Source of the DNA: Legionella quinlivanii
GTDB lineage: Bacteria > Pseudomonadota > Gammaproteobacteria > Legionellales > Legionellaceae
Length of the DNA stretch: 64,000 bases
Direction: 5' to 3'
NCBI RefSeq assembly: GCF_900461555.1
Contig: NZ_UGOX01000001.1
Location: 695,501-759,500, forward strand
The notes beneath the pieces were generated by a model, which was not told where the DNA came from, searched no databases, and was given only the letters and a program-made list of their open reading frames with translations. The translations under genes and the position numbers were made by a program. Each line of letters begins with the position of its first letter. Position 1 is the stretch's first letter. Shown here piece after piece: positions 1 through 9,357 of the stretch.

Positions 1-651
1 AGTTTTTTTGATCCGCGATTCCACTTCCTTAGCACAATTACCACGGCAGTTTTTAAATTCTCCTCGCTCGCCCTGAAGATTGATGCCAAAACTGAAAGCG
101 CTTCCACTCAGATTATTTTGTTTCCCCCAGTAGGTTTCGATTTTATCAAGCTTATATTTTTTTTTAGTAATCACTCCTTCGATAGCATTGGCGAGGTCTT
201 CATCAAGTAAATTTTCTTTGAAACTATGTTCGTAATGCTCTTTGCTCCAGCCAATAACGACCTCGATGTGTGAGTCTTCCGGTACCTTCTTAAGCATGTT
301 ATCGATAATGTCAGATGGCGTGTGCTCATTATCTTTTTCAAAGGTAGAAGACGCAATTCCGCCGGGCACATGCATCATCGAGATTTGTGTAATCTCCCCT
401 TTCTGATTACGGATAATTAAAGCCAGGGCGACACAGTCGGTCATACCGGCAGTAAAGATGCCATTTATGGGTGTTCCATCCTCTTTCGTATCTCCCCTTC
501 TAACAGTCTGCACGTTATCCGCGTTGGTTACAAATTCAAATTTTGCGTACAAATACTGTTCGGGATCGGCGTCTATCACCGCTGCTATTTGTGGACCATC
601 TTTGCCTGAAGGAGCAGACACGGTGGTGTCATCAGCAGAATCTTTACTCAT
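1..651 (-). CDS. Partial orphan protein, possible CheD/CNF-like deamidase fold
   Basis: The reading frame stays open from an ATG at 651 down to the window edge (217 codons), so the C-terminus is missing. The N-terminus is polar with no signal peptide. Around residues 66-97 the sequence reads FTAGMTDCVALALII, then ISMMHVPGG, placing a Cys (C73) after a Gly-rich turn and a His (H94) about 21 residues later at the end of the next strand. This is the spacing seen in CheD and CNF1/BLF1-type glutamine deamidases, where Cys and His are catalytic. The similarity is a motif impression only. The protein is cytosolic-looking and could be a secreted effector. What lies downstream is unknown. Confidence 0.6.
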   Translation of the reverse strand, partial: MSKDSADDTTVSAPSGKDGPQIAAVIDADPEQYLYAKFEFVTNADNVQTVRRGDTKEDGTPINGIFTAGMTDCVALALIIRNQKGEITQISMMHVPGGIASSTFEKDNEHTPSDIIDNMLKKVPEDSHIEVVIGWSKEHYEHSFKENLLDEDLANAIEGVITKKKYKLDKIETYWGKQNNLSGSAFSFGINLQGERGEFKNCRGNCAKEVESRIKKT

Positions 652-796
652 AAGCCAACTCAAATTTTATTATGATTTAATAAGTATAAGTTATAGAATT
701 AAATGTACATAAAATAAGCAAAATATTTTTTCGTACAGAAGTGGATGTTTTGTTCAGAGGTATTTAAAATGGGCTTTTTCTCTTCATCGGTGAACA

Positions 797-2074
797 ATGA
801 CTGAGCCCACCATTCGCTGTCCTTCCTGTAAAACAGACATCAAGTTAACCGAATCACTGGCAGCGCCTTTGATTGAAACCACAAAAAAGCAATTCCAGCA
901 GCAATTACTGGAAAAAGATCAGGCAATATTTGCGAAAGAAGAAGCGGTACGCCAGAAAGAGAATCTGCTGAAACAAGCTGAGCAGCAAATGCAAAAGAAA
1001 ATTGCTGATGAGCTTGAGGCTCAACTTAAAAAAGAGCGCAGCCGCATCGCTGTCGAAGAATCGCAAAAAGCTAAACTCGCAATGGGTTCCGATTTGGAAA
1101 ACAGGCTCAAAGAGATTGCTGAATTACAGGCCATTCTTAAGACCCGTGATGAAAAACTTGCTGAAGCGCAAAAGATGCAGGCGGAAGCGATTAAAAAACA
1201 GCGTGAGCTGGAAGATGCAAAACGTGAAATGGATTTAACCATTGAAAAGCGTATTAATGAGGGCCTTGAGTCGGTTAAGAATAAGGCGCGTCTTGAAGCA
1301 GAAGAAGGGCTGGTTTTTAAAATCAGGGAAAAAGAACAAACCATTTCCAGCATGCAGAAACAGATTGAAGACCTGAAGCGAAAAGCGGAGCAGGGTTCGC
1401 AGCAATTGCAGGGGGAAGTGCAGGAGCTTTATCTGGAGTCCATGCTGCAGACCAAATTTCCCTTTGATTTAATTGAACCGGTGCCCAAAGGCGAGTTTGG
1501 CGGTGATGTGCTGCAAAGGGTATTTGGAGGTAATCAGCAGGCCTGCGGGAGTATTTTATGGGAATCCAAGCGCACCAAACACTGGAGTGATGGCTGGTTA
1601 AGTAAATTGAGAGAGGACCAGCGCAGCGCGAAAGCGGAAATTTCGGTTCTGGTCAGTCAGGCCCTACCGGATGGGGTTGAAACCTTCGATTTGATTGACG
1701 GCGTTTGGGTTACTCATCCAAAAGCAGCCTTTCCCGTGGCGACAATCCTTCGTCAGTCCTTACTCGAATTGTCTCTTGCCAGAAAATCGTCTGAAGGCCA
1801 GTTAGGCAAAATGGAAATGGTTTATCAATATCTCACCGGATCTCGCTTCCGGCAGCGGATTGAAGCCATCGTTGAAGCCTTTTCCTCAATGCAGACGGAC
1901 CTGGATAAAGAGCGTAAAGCGATTATGAAACAATGGGCGAAGCGTACCGAGCAAATCGAACGGGTGATGAATGCCACCGTAGGAATGTATGGCGATTTAC
2001 AAGGTATCGCCGGAAAATCCTTGCAGGAGATTGAGGGTCTGGAGTTGAAAGCTTTGGAGTCGGATAGTCTTTAG
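797..2074 (+). CDS. DUF2130 family coiled-coil protein
   Basis: A 425-residue protein with an N-terminal CPSCK zinc-ribbon-like pair at residues 8-11. A long charged coiled coil rich in Lys, Glu, Gln and Ala follows (about 30-210). The globular C-terminal part contains GEFGGDVLQRVF and the segment ILWESKRTKHWSDGWLSKL, characteristic of DUF2130. The family has no established biochemical role; the WESK...W.DGWL region recalls nuclease-like cores, but I do not assert activity. The ATG at 797 is the only sensible start. It appears monocistronic, with a repeat element downstream. Confidence 0.88.
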   Translation: MTEPTIRCPSCKTDIKLTESLAAPLIETTKKQFQQQLLEKDQAIFAKEEAVRQKENLLKQAEQQMQKKIADELEAQLKKERSRIAVEESQKAKLAMGSDLENRLKEIAELQAILKTRDEKLAEAQKMQAEAIKKQRELEDAKREMDLTIEKRINEGLESVKNKARLEAEEGLVFKIREKEQTISSMQKQIEDLKRKAEQGSQQLQGEVQELYLESMLQTKFPFDLIEPVPKGEFGGDVLQRVFGGNQQACGSILWESKRTKHWSDGWLSKLREDQRSAKAEISVLVSQALPDGVETFDLIDGVWVTHPKAAFPVATILRQSLLELSLARKSSEGQLGKMEMVYQYLTGSRFRQRIEAIVEAFSSMQTDLDKERKAIMKQWAKRTEQIERVMNATVGMYGDLQGIAGKSLQEIEGLELKALESDSL

Positions 2075-2175
2075 CAAGGCAGGGTACATACTAAAGCCCA
2101 TTTCACACTTGAATAATTTCAAGTATTATCAAATTTGATCTGATGTAATGTCTGCGAGAATTCTGCAGTTACATG

Positions 2176-2279
2176 TTGGGCCCTTGGCCCAATGACACTT
2201 ACTTAAGATATTTAACTACGTCCCTCGGACAAGCCAAGGGACGTAGGAGTAGGCGTTAAAGCCTTAAGTTAGTGCCATT
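2176..2279. repeat. Nested inverted repeat (MITE-like element)
   Basis: Three palindromes lie within about 100 bases. TTGGGC/GCCCAA pairs at 2176-2192. An outer 17-base inverted repeat (2191-2207 with 2263-2279, two mismatches) encloses an inner 12-base stem, TACGTCCCTCGG at 2217-2228 with CCAAGGGACGTA at 2234-2245. The GTTGGGCCCTTGGCC core recurs inverted at about 6776-6790, so this belongs to a dispersed family. It carries no coding capacity and ends 46 bases before the autotransporter start, within its 5' region. Confidence 0.6.
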
Positions 2280-2325
2280 AAATGAAGATTCAGGAAAACA
2301 AGGATGTTTAAACGGAGCTTAGAAT

Positions 2326-5300
2326 TTGAACCACACACTTAAAACAAGAACCCATTTCTTCTTTTCCGGCAAACCATTAATTTCCTTATTGACTATTTTC
2401 TGCTTATCCAATCCCGCATGGGCAGTTGACTGGACAGGGTCAGTGTCAAACGACTGGTTTGATCCTTTGAACTGGGTTCCAGGAGTCCCAGCTCCAGGTG
2501 ATTCCGTAATCATAGATACAATTATTCCTAACTCGACTGAAGTCAACGGCAATTCAACGGCATTTCTGGTGTCCTTAATCGTTGGTGATACCAATGAAGG
2601 GATACTGGATATTGTAAATGGAGGTGTCGTAAGCGATTTTCTGGCGCAAATCGGTACCAATGTGGGCTCAAGCGGAACGGTGAGTGTAAATGGTTCTGGC
2701 TCACAGTGGAGTAATGCAGCTGTACTCGAGCTTGGCGGTTTTGGCACTGGCAATTTAAATATCCTGGATGGGGGGGCCGTCAATACGGCTAACTTCACCA
2801 TGGGTCTAACCGCTGGTTCTCTTGGTATATTGGCGATGGATAACGGCTTGCTGAACATCAATAGCCAATGGTTAATCGGCTTTGATGGAACCGGAGACGT
2901 AATTATTGATAATGGCAGCCAGGTCAATAGTAACACCACCACGGTTGCTTATACTTCAAATGCGGTGGGTGTGATTGATGTGGTGGGTCCGGGGTCGCAG
3001 TGGATTAATAGTGGTGATCTGATTATCGGAAAGGGCGGATTCGGCGATTTGTGTATTTGTGACGGGGGCATGGTATCCAATCTGAATGCCATACTCGGTG
3101 CGGACATGGGTTCTACAGGAGGCGTGGGTGTAGAAGGTGAGGGCTCACAATGGCATACCCAAGGCAATTTATACATAGGATTATTATCAGACGGATCGCT
3201 GTCGATTTTCTTTGGCGGTCTGGTTACCTCCCAATCAGCCGTAATTGCTGCGGGCGCGAGCTCAGTCAGTATTGCCGATGTGAATGGCGAAAATTCACTA
3301 TGGTCTAACAACGGCAGCCTGACTATCGGTGGATCCGGAAACGGCAGTCTGTTTATAAGCGGCGGCGGAACGGTGAGTAATCAGCAGGGGATTATTGCTG
3401 CCGACGCAGGAGCCGTGGGCGCGGTGATAGTGAATGGTGAGGGCTCAGTCTGGAATAATACGTCTTTGACAGTGGGACAAAACTCTGCGGGTTTTCTCAG
3501 TATTCAGGATGGAGGGCTGGTCAATGTGATGGAGAAAACTGTCCTTGGAAGCGGCTCTGCTCTGCTTGAGATTGTTGCCAATGGGGTTTTGAAGACGAAT
3601 CAGTTAGTGGGTAACAGTCTCTTCATTGCCACTCATTTCGACGGGGGTATTCTCAGAGCTAATGGAAATAATGACCAGTTTATCAGCGGTTTTCTTCCTG
3701 GACAGTTGTTCGTGAGTTGCCAGGGCTTAACAATTGATTCCAATGGTTTTAATATCGGGACCGATAATGTGTTTGATGGCTGCGGCGGCTTAACCAAAAC
3801 AGGGGCAGGCCAGTTAACCATTGGCGGCCAACAGACTTATACCGGCCCAACAAGTGTTAATCAGGGGATTTTACGAATCGATGGCAGCCTCCCCGGCGCG
3901 ATTGATGTTTTGCCTGGCGCGCGCCTGCAAGGTACAGGTTCAGTGGGTTATGCAGTCATTGGCGGAACTATTGCCCCAGGCAATTCAATTGGCACTTTGT
4001 CTGTGCTGGGCAATTACCTGCAGCTTCCTGGCTCGGTTTACGAGCTTGAAATTAACCCAGCCGGTCAATCGGATTTGATCAGTATAGGAGGAACAGCGAA
4101 TATCGCTGGCGCCGAAGTATTATTGCTTCAAAGCCCTGGGGTTTATTCCGCTGGAACGCGCTATACCATTTTAACAGCGCTTGGCGGGGTTACAGGGACC
4201 TACAATAGTCTTAATGAGCATTTACCGTTTCTGGATTTTATTCTTGCCTATGATCCGCAGCATGTTTATCTGGATATTCTGCGAAATGGTTTGCGATTCT
4301 CCAGTGCCGCCCTAACTGTCAATCAATTCAATACGGCGGAAGGGGTAGAGAGTCTTGGCGGCGGTAATCCGGTATTTGACGCAATCAGTAACCTCAGCAG
4401 TTTACAGTTCGCCCCACAGGCATTTGACAGCCTTTCTGGAGAAATCCATGTATCGACATTAGGCGCCTTTATGGAAGAAAGCCGTTATCTGCGCTATGCG
4501 GCTCTAAACCGCTTGCAACAGGCTTTCTCCGGCGTTAAAGGTTTACAGGTGGATGCTAATCAGAAACTCCAAAAGCAGTCAGGTCTCACCTGGTGGGGCC
4601 AGGGTTTTGGCGCCTGGGGTAAACTGGAAGGCAATGGGAATGCGGCGCAAACTGATCGCAGAACCCGTGGATTTTTTCTGGGAGCGGACACGACCTCTGT
4701 TTTGCCATTTCGTCTCGGAATGATTGGCGGGGTTAGTAATTCAGACATTAAAGTGTATGCACGCAACTCCTGGGTATCCAGCGACAATTATGATCTGGGA
4801 GTTTATGCGGGCAGTCGTCTGTCCTGGTTTAATTTACGAGGTGGAGCTGCCTATACCTGGCATGATATTCATACGCAACGTAATATTGTATTTCCCGGTT
4901 TTTCCAGCTCGGTTAAATCCAGTTCCAACGGCGATACGGCCCAATTGTTCGGGGAATTAGGCTATCCGCTCTCAATGAACAACATAGAGGCAGAGCCTTT
5001 TATAGGCGGGAGCTATGTGAATGTGGAAACGCGCCGCTTTTTCGAGTCAGCGAGTTCTGCCGCCTTAAATGGCCGCGGTCAGGAAAATGTTTTCTATTCA
5101 ACTCTGGGGCTTCGTGAGACCTCGAATCTGCTCGTCAATGACAAAGTTAACATCGCTCAGCGTTTAATGCTCGGATGGCAGCACGCCAATCATCATCTTG
5201 ATCCGCAGACCCTGATGGCGTTTAATAGCGGCAGCAATCCGTTTACTATTTACGGCAGCCCCATTGCCCGCAATTCGGTGTTAATTGATGCCGGATTATT

Positions 5301-5415
5301 ATTGCAACGCCCAGAAATGGATCATTTGCAGTTGAAGCTTTCCTATATTGCACAATGGGCTTCCAATGTTCAGGATAATGGCCTTTCTGGTACGCTCATC
5401 TATCGCATGTCCTGA
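2326..5415 (+). CDS. Autotransporter (type Va) with pectin-lyase-like passenger
   Basis: A 1029-residue protein starting at TTG 2326. A signal peptide ends near AWA at residue 33. The passenger (about 35-640) consists of repeated short beta units such as GDLIIG.GG.G.L and VNGEGSQW. with SNQ/GAV turns, typical of a beta-helix stalk, and contains GAGQLTIGGQQTYTGPT, the usual autotransporter-associated repeat. The C-terminal ~270 residues, beginning near WWGQGFGAWG, form the outer-membrane beta-barrel with alternating hydrophobic strands. The protein ends in YRMS rather than the usual terminal aromatic residue. Its likely role is surface display or adhesion; the substrate is unknown. A hairpin plus T-tract lies just after the stop. 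Confidence 0.9.
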   Translation: MNHTLKTRTHFFFSGKPLISLLTIFCLSNPAWAVDWTGSVSNDWFDPLNWVPGVPAPGDSVIIDTIIPNSTEVNGNSTAFLVSLIVGDTNEGILDIVNGGVVSDFLAQIGTNVGSSGTVSVNGSGSQWSNAAVLELGGFGTGNLNILDGGAVNTANFTMGLTAGSLGILAMDNGLLNINSQWLIGFDGTGDVIIDNGSQVNSNTTTVAYTSNAVGVIDVVGPGSQWINSGDLIIGKGGFGDLCICDGGMVSNLNAILGADMGSTGGVGVEGEGSQWHTQGNLYIGLLSDGSLSIFFGGLVTSQSAVIAAGASSVSIADVNGENSLWSNNGSLTIGGSGNGSLFISGGGTVSNQQGIIAADAGAVGAVIVNGEGSVWNNTSLTVGQNSAGFLSIQDGGLVNVMEKTVLGSGSALLEIVANGVLKTNQLVGNSLFIATHFDGGILRANGNNDQFISGFLPGQLFVSCQGLTIDSNGFNIGTDNVFDGCGGLTKTGAGQLTIGGQQTYTGPTSVNQGILRIDGSLPGAIDVLPGARLQGTGSVGYAVIGGTIAPGNSIGTLSVLGNYLQLPGSVYELEINPAGQSDLISIGGTANIAGAEVLLLQSPGVYSAGTRYTILTALGGVTGTYNSLNEHLPFLDFILAYDPQHVYLDILRNGLRFSSAALTVNQFNTAEGVESLGGGNPVFDAISNLSSLQFAPQAFDSLSGEIHVSTLGAFMEESRYLRYAALNRLQQAFSGVKGLQVDANQKLQKQSGLTWWGQGFGAWGKLEGNGNAAQTDRRTRGFFLGADTTSVLPFRLGMIGGVSNSDIKVYARNSWVSSDNYDLGVYAGSRLSWFNLRGGAAYTWHDIHTQRNIVFPGFSSSVKSSSNGDTAQLFGELGYPLSMNNIEAEPFIGGSYVNVETRRFFESASSAALNGRGQENVFYSTLGLRETSNLLVNDKVNIAQRLMLGWQHANHHLDPQTLMAFNSGSNPFTIYGSPIARNSVLIDAGLLLQRPEMDHLQLKLSYIAQWASNVQDNGLSGTLIYRMS

Positions 5416-5422
5416 TGCAATA

Positions 5423-5446
5423 AACCCGGTTGAGCGGGTTATTTTT
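5423..5446. terminator. Intrinsic terminator between convergent genes
   Basis: The stem AACCCG/CGGGTT with a six-base loop is followed on the plus strand by ATTTTT. It sits 7 bases after the autotransporter stop and overlaps the 3' end of the convergent chloride channel gene, so it may serve both. Confidence 0.65.
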
Positions 5447-6677
5447 CAAGGCTCATGCACAATTTGCAAACGGCAAGTGATCCGCATACTGCAAAGAGGA
5501 CGGGCATAATAAAACTGAAATCGATACGGGTAAATTCAAAGATAAGCACAATAGCAGTCAGCGGCATTTTTTGGCTTGCAGCCAGCATCGCGGTGGCGCC
5601 AATTGCAGCAAAGGACGCGGGGATTATACCTGGAAAATACAGATTCCATAAACCCCCTAAAAAACCGCCCAACAAGGCACCGGCCGCCATGGAGGGGGTT
5701 AACAAGCCCCCTTCTGCCCCGGCCCGTAAACTCGACCAGGTGGTTATAACACGCAACAGGAATAATATTGCCGAGAGCGACATCAGCGTGACGGCGCCAA
5801 ATTCGACATGAATGACGCTTTTACCGTTCCCTAAAATAGCCGGAAAGAAAATAGCCAGCACGCCGATTAAGCTAAAATTAAGAATACAAAGAATAGGTAG
5901 TTGCCAGTTGTGCTTCGCCGCTTTACGGCATTGATTCGCGATTCTACTGAACCAGTAACCCGCAAGCCCATAAACAGGTCCGGTGAGTATTGACCAGGCC
6001 ATAATTCCGGGGCTGAGCACTAACCCTGAAAGATCATATTGCGGTTGATTACCGAGACCAATCCAGGAGACGGCGACCGCAATAGTCGAACTAACCAGGG
6101 CCGGAAGCAGCACCGACCAGTTGAAGCTAAGCAACAAGACTTCTGCAATAAACAGAGCGCCGCCCAATGGAACGTTGTAAACCGCGGCCAGGCCAGCACC
6201 TGCCCCACAAGCGATCATTATTTTGGTATCTTCGCTTCTCAGCCCGCTTTTTTGCGAAATCCATCCAGCGAACAGTGCGCCTATTTCGCGAGGAGCTACT
6301 TCTCTGCCCAGCGGTGAACCAAGTGCAACGGTTATTACCTGCAGAAGAGAGTGGATGCTTGTTGCAATGACCGGCATAGGTTCGGCTTTTTTAATGGAGT
6401 TGGAGATTCCAAGCAGTGGAGTGCCAAAGCGATAGAGAAGCCCCCAGCCAATTCCGGCAATCAGGCCGCAAATGACTAAAACCAATAGCCGGCGTTCGCC
6501 CGACGCTGCCTCGACACCCTGGAGAAAGCTTTCCGGGCTGATAATATGCTGTAGACTGTAACCGTAAGCAATATGCTGTATCCAGTGCAATAGCAAGGCG
6601 ATACACATTCCACCAAGGCCTGAAAGCACTCCAATGATCATTGTTACCATAACAAGATAGGCTGTTTTTTTTATCAC
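5439..6677 (-). CDS. ClC-family chloride channel/antiporter
   Basis: A 412-residue polytopic membrane protein with about ten hydrophobic segments. Two ClC signatures are visible: GSPLGREVAPREIGAL (about 120-135, equivalent to the GREGP loop) and GAEGGLLTPSMAAGALLGG (about 325-343, equivalent to GxFxP). It lacks cytosolic CBS domains. ClC proteins move chloride, or fluoride in some clades, across the inner membrane, often coupled to protons and linked to acid stress. The start is GTG at 6677. The gene stands alone, convergent with the autotransporter. Confidence 0.9.
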   Translation of the reverse strand: MIKKTAYLVMVTMIIGVLSGLGGMCIALLLHWIQHIAYGYSLQHIISPESFLQGVEAASGERRLLVLVICGLIAGIGWGLLYRFGTPLLGISNSIKKAEPMPVIATSIHSLLQVITVALGSPLGREVAPREIGALFAGWISQKSGLRSEDTKIMIACGAGAGLAAVYNVPLGGALFIAEVLLLSFNWSVLLPALVSSTIAVAVSWIGLGNQPQYDLSGLVLSPGIMAWSILTGPVYGLAGYWFSRIANQCRKAAKHNWQLPILCILNFSLIGVLAIFFPAILGNGKSVIHVEFGAVTLMSLSAILFLLRVITTWSSLRAGAEGGLLTPSMAAGALLGGFLGGLWNLYFPGIIPASFAAIGATAMLAASQKMPLTAIVLIFEFTRIDFSFIMPVLFAVCGSLAVCKLCMSLEK

Positions 6678-6768
6678 AAGATCTGCTCGGTATTGAAAGA
6701 AATGAGTATGGCATCGAGTTGGGAAAATGAAAAGTAAAGGCTTTGGGGCACGGCCATTAAAGATTATT

Positions 6769-6795
6769 GTAGGTTAGGCCAAGGGCCCAACCTAC
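6769..6795. repeat. Dispersed palindrome
   Basis: A 27-base near-perfect palindrome, GTAGGTTAGGCC-AAG-GGCCCAACCTAC. It shares its GGCCAAGGGCCCAAC core in inverted orientation with the element at 2176-2192. It lies between the ClC gene and the aminotransferase stop codon. Confidence 0.6.
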
Positions 6796-6840
6796 AGGAA
6801 ATTGGAGAATTGCTTAAATTAATGGCAGATTGACTATAAG

Positions 6841-9276
6841 TTATTGTGTGCGAGGGCGCTGGGGAACGCTGTCATTAGTTTGTAACTTATTGAGTGCCTC
6901 TGTATATTCGGCATAGTCCATTCGTTTTTCACGTGTAAGGCAGAGAAGGCTTTCTTTTTGTGGGCAATCTTTATTAAACATTTTATCGACAACTCTCTTC
7001 CAGATTGCATCTTCTTCGCGCTGCTGGTTTTTTTTGTCTTTAACATTCTTGCTGGCAAGAAAATTATGGGATAGGAAGTTTTTAATTTTGCGAGCGGCTA
7101 TTCTTTGGCCTAATCGGGTTGCTCTCATAATTGCAGGCCGCAATTCCGACAGTATGTTTTCAAGCTGTTGATTTGCTTTTTTAACTCCACGTGCGCTGGG
7201 TTCCTTTTCCCTGCTAATGTTTTGATAACGAATTCTGATTTCGCGGGCAAATTCCTCGATACTGCTTCTTTCTTCTTCCTGGCTTGATGATAGAGAGGGT
7301 TCATTTTTAGGACTTTGCTCAGCCCAGCGATCTCTTGAAGACGGCTCAGCTAATAAACTGCTTCTTGAAAAGGTAGTTTCAATATTTTCATAACTATGAA
7401 GTAATTGTTCAATTTCATGGCGCATTTTTTTATTCTTTTCAAGTCTGACTTTAAGAATGCGCTTTTCGATTCGGTCCATCATTTCACGTAACTCATCCTG
7501 CGGGCTGCAGCAGGTAATACGCATATATCCTTTTTTACCGTCGACACCACAATAGGAAAAAGGACTAATGGACAGCAGATCTTTATATAGCAAACTATAA
7601 GCTAACTCCAAATCATTGCTGACTACCCCCTCTTTTTCCAGCGCTCTGCTTGCGCCTTTAGGAATTTTCATTCCAAATAATTCACTTAAATCCACTGGAA
7701 CATAGAAGGTGCCCTCGGTACGATACTCGGCTGAAGGCAGGGTAATCCCCATTTGTTTGGCACGCTGGGTTACATAATCGACTTTTGCCTTATAAAAATA
7801 CTTCATGAGCAGATGCTCTTTTTCATTAAGATTCGCCATCGTTTCGGCATAGGCTTTTTGTAAAGAGCGCGGCGCATGACCCACGGTGTTGATTTGCAAG
7901 GTTTTGAGTTCACGCATAAACACAGGATCAAAGGCCATTAAAACAGCTAGCCTCTCTCCTGCGGCAGAGAAGGCTTTTGTTGCTGAACGCATAATAATAA
8001 TTCGATCAAGTAACTCAGGGGCCAGCTTTGCCAGTGAAGCATTTTCCTTATCTTTGATAGCCTGAGCCTGTTCCAGCATTTCAGGAAGTCTTGGATCTTT
8101 TTCCAGAGCCGATGCGAGTTTCCTCAGGGAATGATAGACCTTGTCGCCATAGTTATCTTTGATGGATTTATCAACCAGCAGATTACTAGCGGCCTTTTCG
8201 AGATAGGCCAGTTGCGACCTCAAGGTGAGGAACCTGTACATCGTGTTGAGTGAAATGGAACCGCTCATTACCGTATCCAGGGTTTTATAGTATTCTTTTC
8301 TCAGATTGGGCAAATGTTCCTTCTGAAGCTTATGTTGTTGGAGCAGGGCACCCACCAGATTTAAAAAATTAACTTTTTCTTCCATCCCCATTTTTTCATG
8401 GGCTTCATCAAGAATAATTTTTAAATTCGGGTTTTCTTTAAGTAAGTCTTCAAGTATTTCCAGAAGACCCCTGCGCACATAATTCATTTCTGTATAGGCT
8501 TCATCAAAGATGACGCGCAAATCAGGGTATTTTTTAAGTACGACCGCAATTTTTTTCATCTCTTCTGCGTCAATCACTGTACCCATCGGGTTATTGGGAT
8601 TACAAATTAAAATCGCTTTGGGCTGGATATGATCTTCTTTGGCCGCTTCATAAGCTTCAATAATACTGGCCTCAATCGCCTCGGCAGTCAGTTTGTATCC
8701 AGGGAGCTTGAACACATCGATAGGATGAAGTTTATGCCCGGGATTTGAAGCATAGAGTGAATAATGAGGAAAAGGAGTTATCATCCGGAAGGGCACGTTA
8801 TCATTTAATTGATTCAGCACTTCAAATACTAAATGCAGGCCTCCGGCTCCACCGACAGTAAACAGAATATCCTGAGGTGAGATTGGGGCATCATACCAAT
8901 TGGACATAGCGGCGGCCATCATTTTTCGATTCGCCTCATCTCCCTGGGGATCACCGTAATCCAGTGCACCCTTGCCGGAAGTATTTTCTAACTCACGTCT
9001 TTCTTTTTTAGCCGTTTCCTCTATATTAGAGAAGTACTTTTTCAAAACGGCGGCAACGGAAGCGGGATAAGTCGGTCTTCCCATGCCTGCCTTGATTAGG
9101 TAGGGTTTGTTTTGTAGATTCAGGTAGCCAGTTTTGCCGGTTGGTTTTAACATCCCGGCCGCAATTTCTTTTGGGGAAAGACCTTGCTCGATAAGCGATT
9201 CGATGTGGTTTACCCAAGTTGCTTGTGTCATTACCTGATCAGCATTATTTGCATTTTGGCCTACGGGGTCTCTCAT
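6841..9276 (-). CDS. Fold-type I PLP aminotransferase with large insert and C-terminal extension
   Basis: About 811 residues from ATG 9276, chosen over an upstream TTG because GGAGC sits 5 bases before it. Aminotransferase class I/II hallmarks are NPNNPMGT, VIFDEAYTEM and SATKAFSAAGERL; the Lys of the last should form the Schiff base with PLP. The family is normally near 400 residues. Here about 170 mostly helical residues are inserted between the DEAY motif and the Lys, and about 190 extra charged helical residues follow the catalytic domain. The N-terminus reads like a helical lead-in (SPKEIAAGMLKPTG). The substrate cannot be deduced. The gene is divergent from the hybrid kinase at 9358 with about 80 bases between them. 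Confidence 0.85.
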   Translation of the reverse strand: MRDPVGQNANNADQVMTQATWVNHIESLIEQGLSPKEIAAGMLKPTGKTGYLNLQNKPYLIKAGMGRPTYPASVAAVLKKYFSNIEETAKKERRELENTSGKGALDYGDPQGDEANRKMMAAAMSNWYDAPISPQDILFTVGGAGGLHLVFEVLNQLNDNVPFRMITPFPHYSLYASNPGHKLHPIDVFKLPGYKLTAEAIEASIIEAYEAAKEDHIQPKAILICNPNNPMGTVIDAEEMKKIAVVLKKYPDLRVIFDEAYTEMNYVRRGLLEILEDLLKENPNLKIILDEAHEKMGMEEKVNFLNLVGALLQQHKLQKEHLPNLRKEYYKTLDTVMSGSISLNTMYRFLTLRSQLAYLEKAASNLLVDKSIKDNYGDKVYHSLRKLASALEKDPRLPEMLEQAQAIKDKENASLAKLAPELLDRIIIMRSATKAFSAAGERLAVLMAFDPVFMRELKTLQINTVGHAPRSLQKAYAETMANLNEKEHLLMKYFYKAKVDYVTQRAKQMGITLPSAEYRTEGTFYVPVDLSELFGMKIPKGASRALEKEGVVSNDLELAYSLLYKDLLSISPFSYCGVDGKKGYMRITCCSPQDELREMMDRIEKRILKVRLEKNKKMRHEIEQLLHSYENIETTFSRSSLLAEPSSRDRWAEQSPKNEPSLSSSQEEERSSIEEFAREIRIRYQNISREKEPSARGVKKANQQLENILSELRPAIMRATRLGQRIAARKIKNFLSHNFLASKNVKDKKNQQREEDAIWKRVVDKMFNKDCPQKESLLCLTREKRMDYAEYTEALNKLQTNDSVPQRPRTQ

Positions 9277-9357
9277 GTTTGCTCCAAAATAAATAGTGCG
9301 CAAAATAAATATAGTTTGCTAAAATTTTAATTATACATTTCTTAGTCTAGCATTCCA

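Noticed and set aside
2319-2942. 207-codon minus-strand frame over the autotransporter start
   Set aside because: Antisense to a convincing signal peptide and beta-helix; Pro/Leu/Thr composition is typical of a shadow frame.
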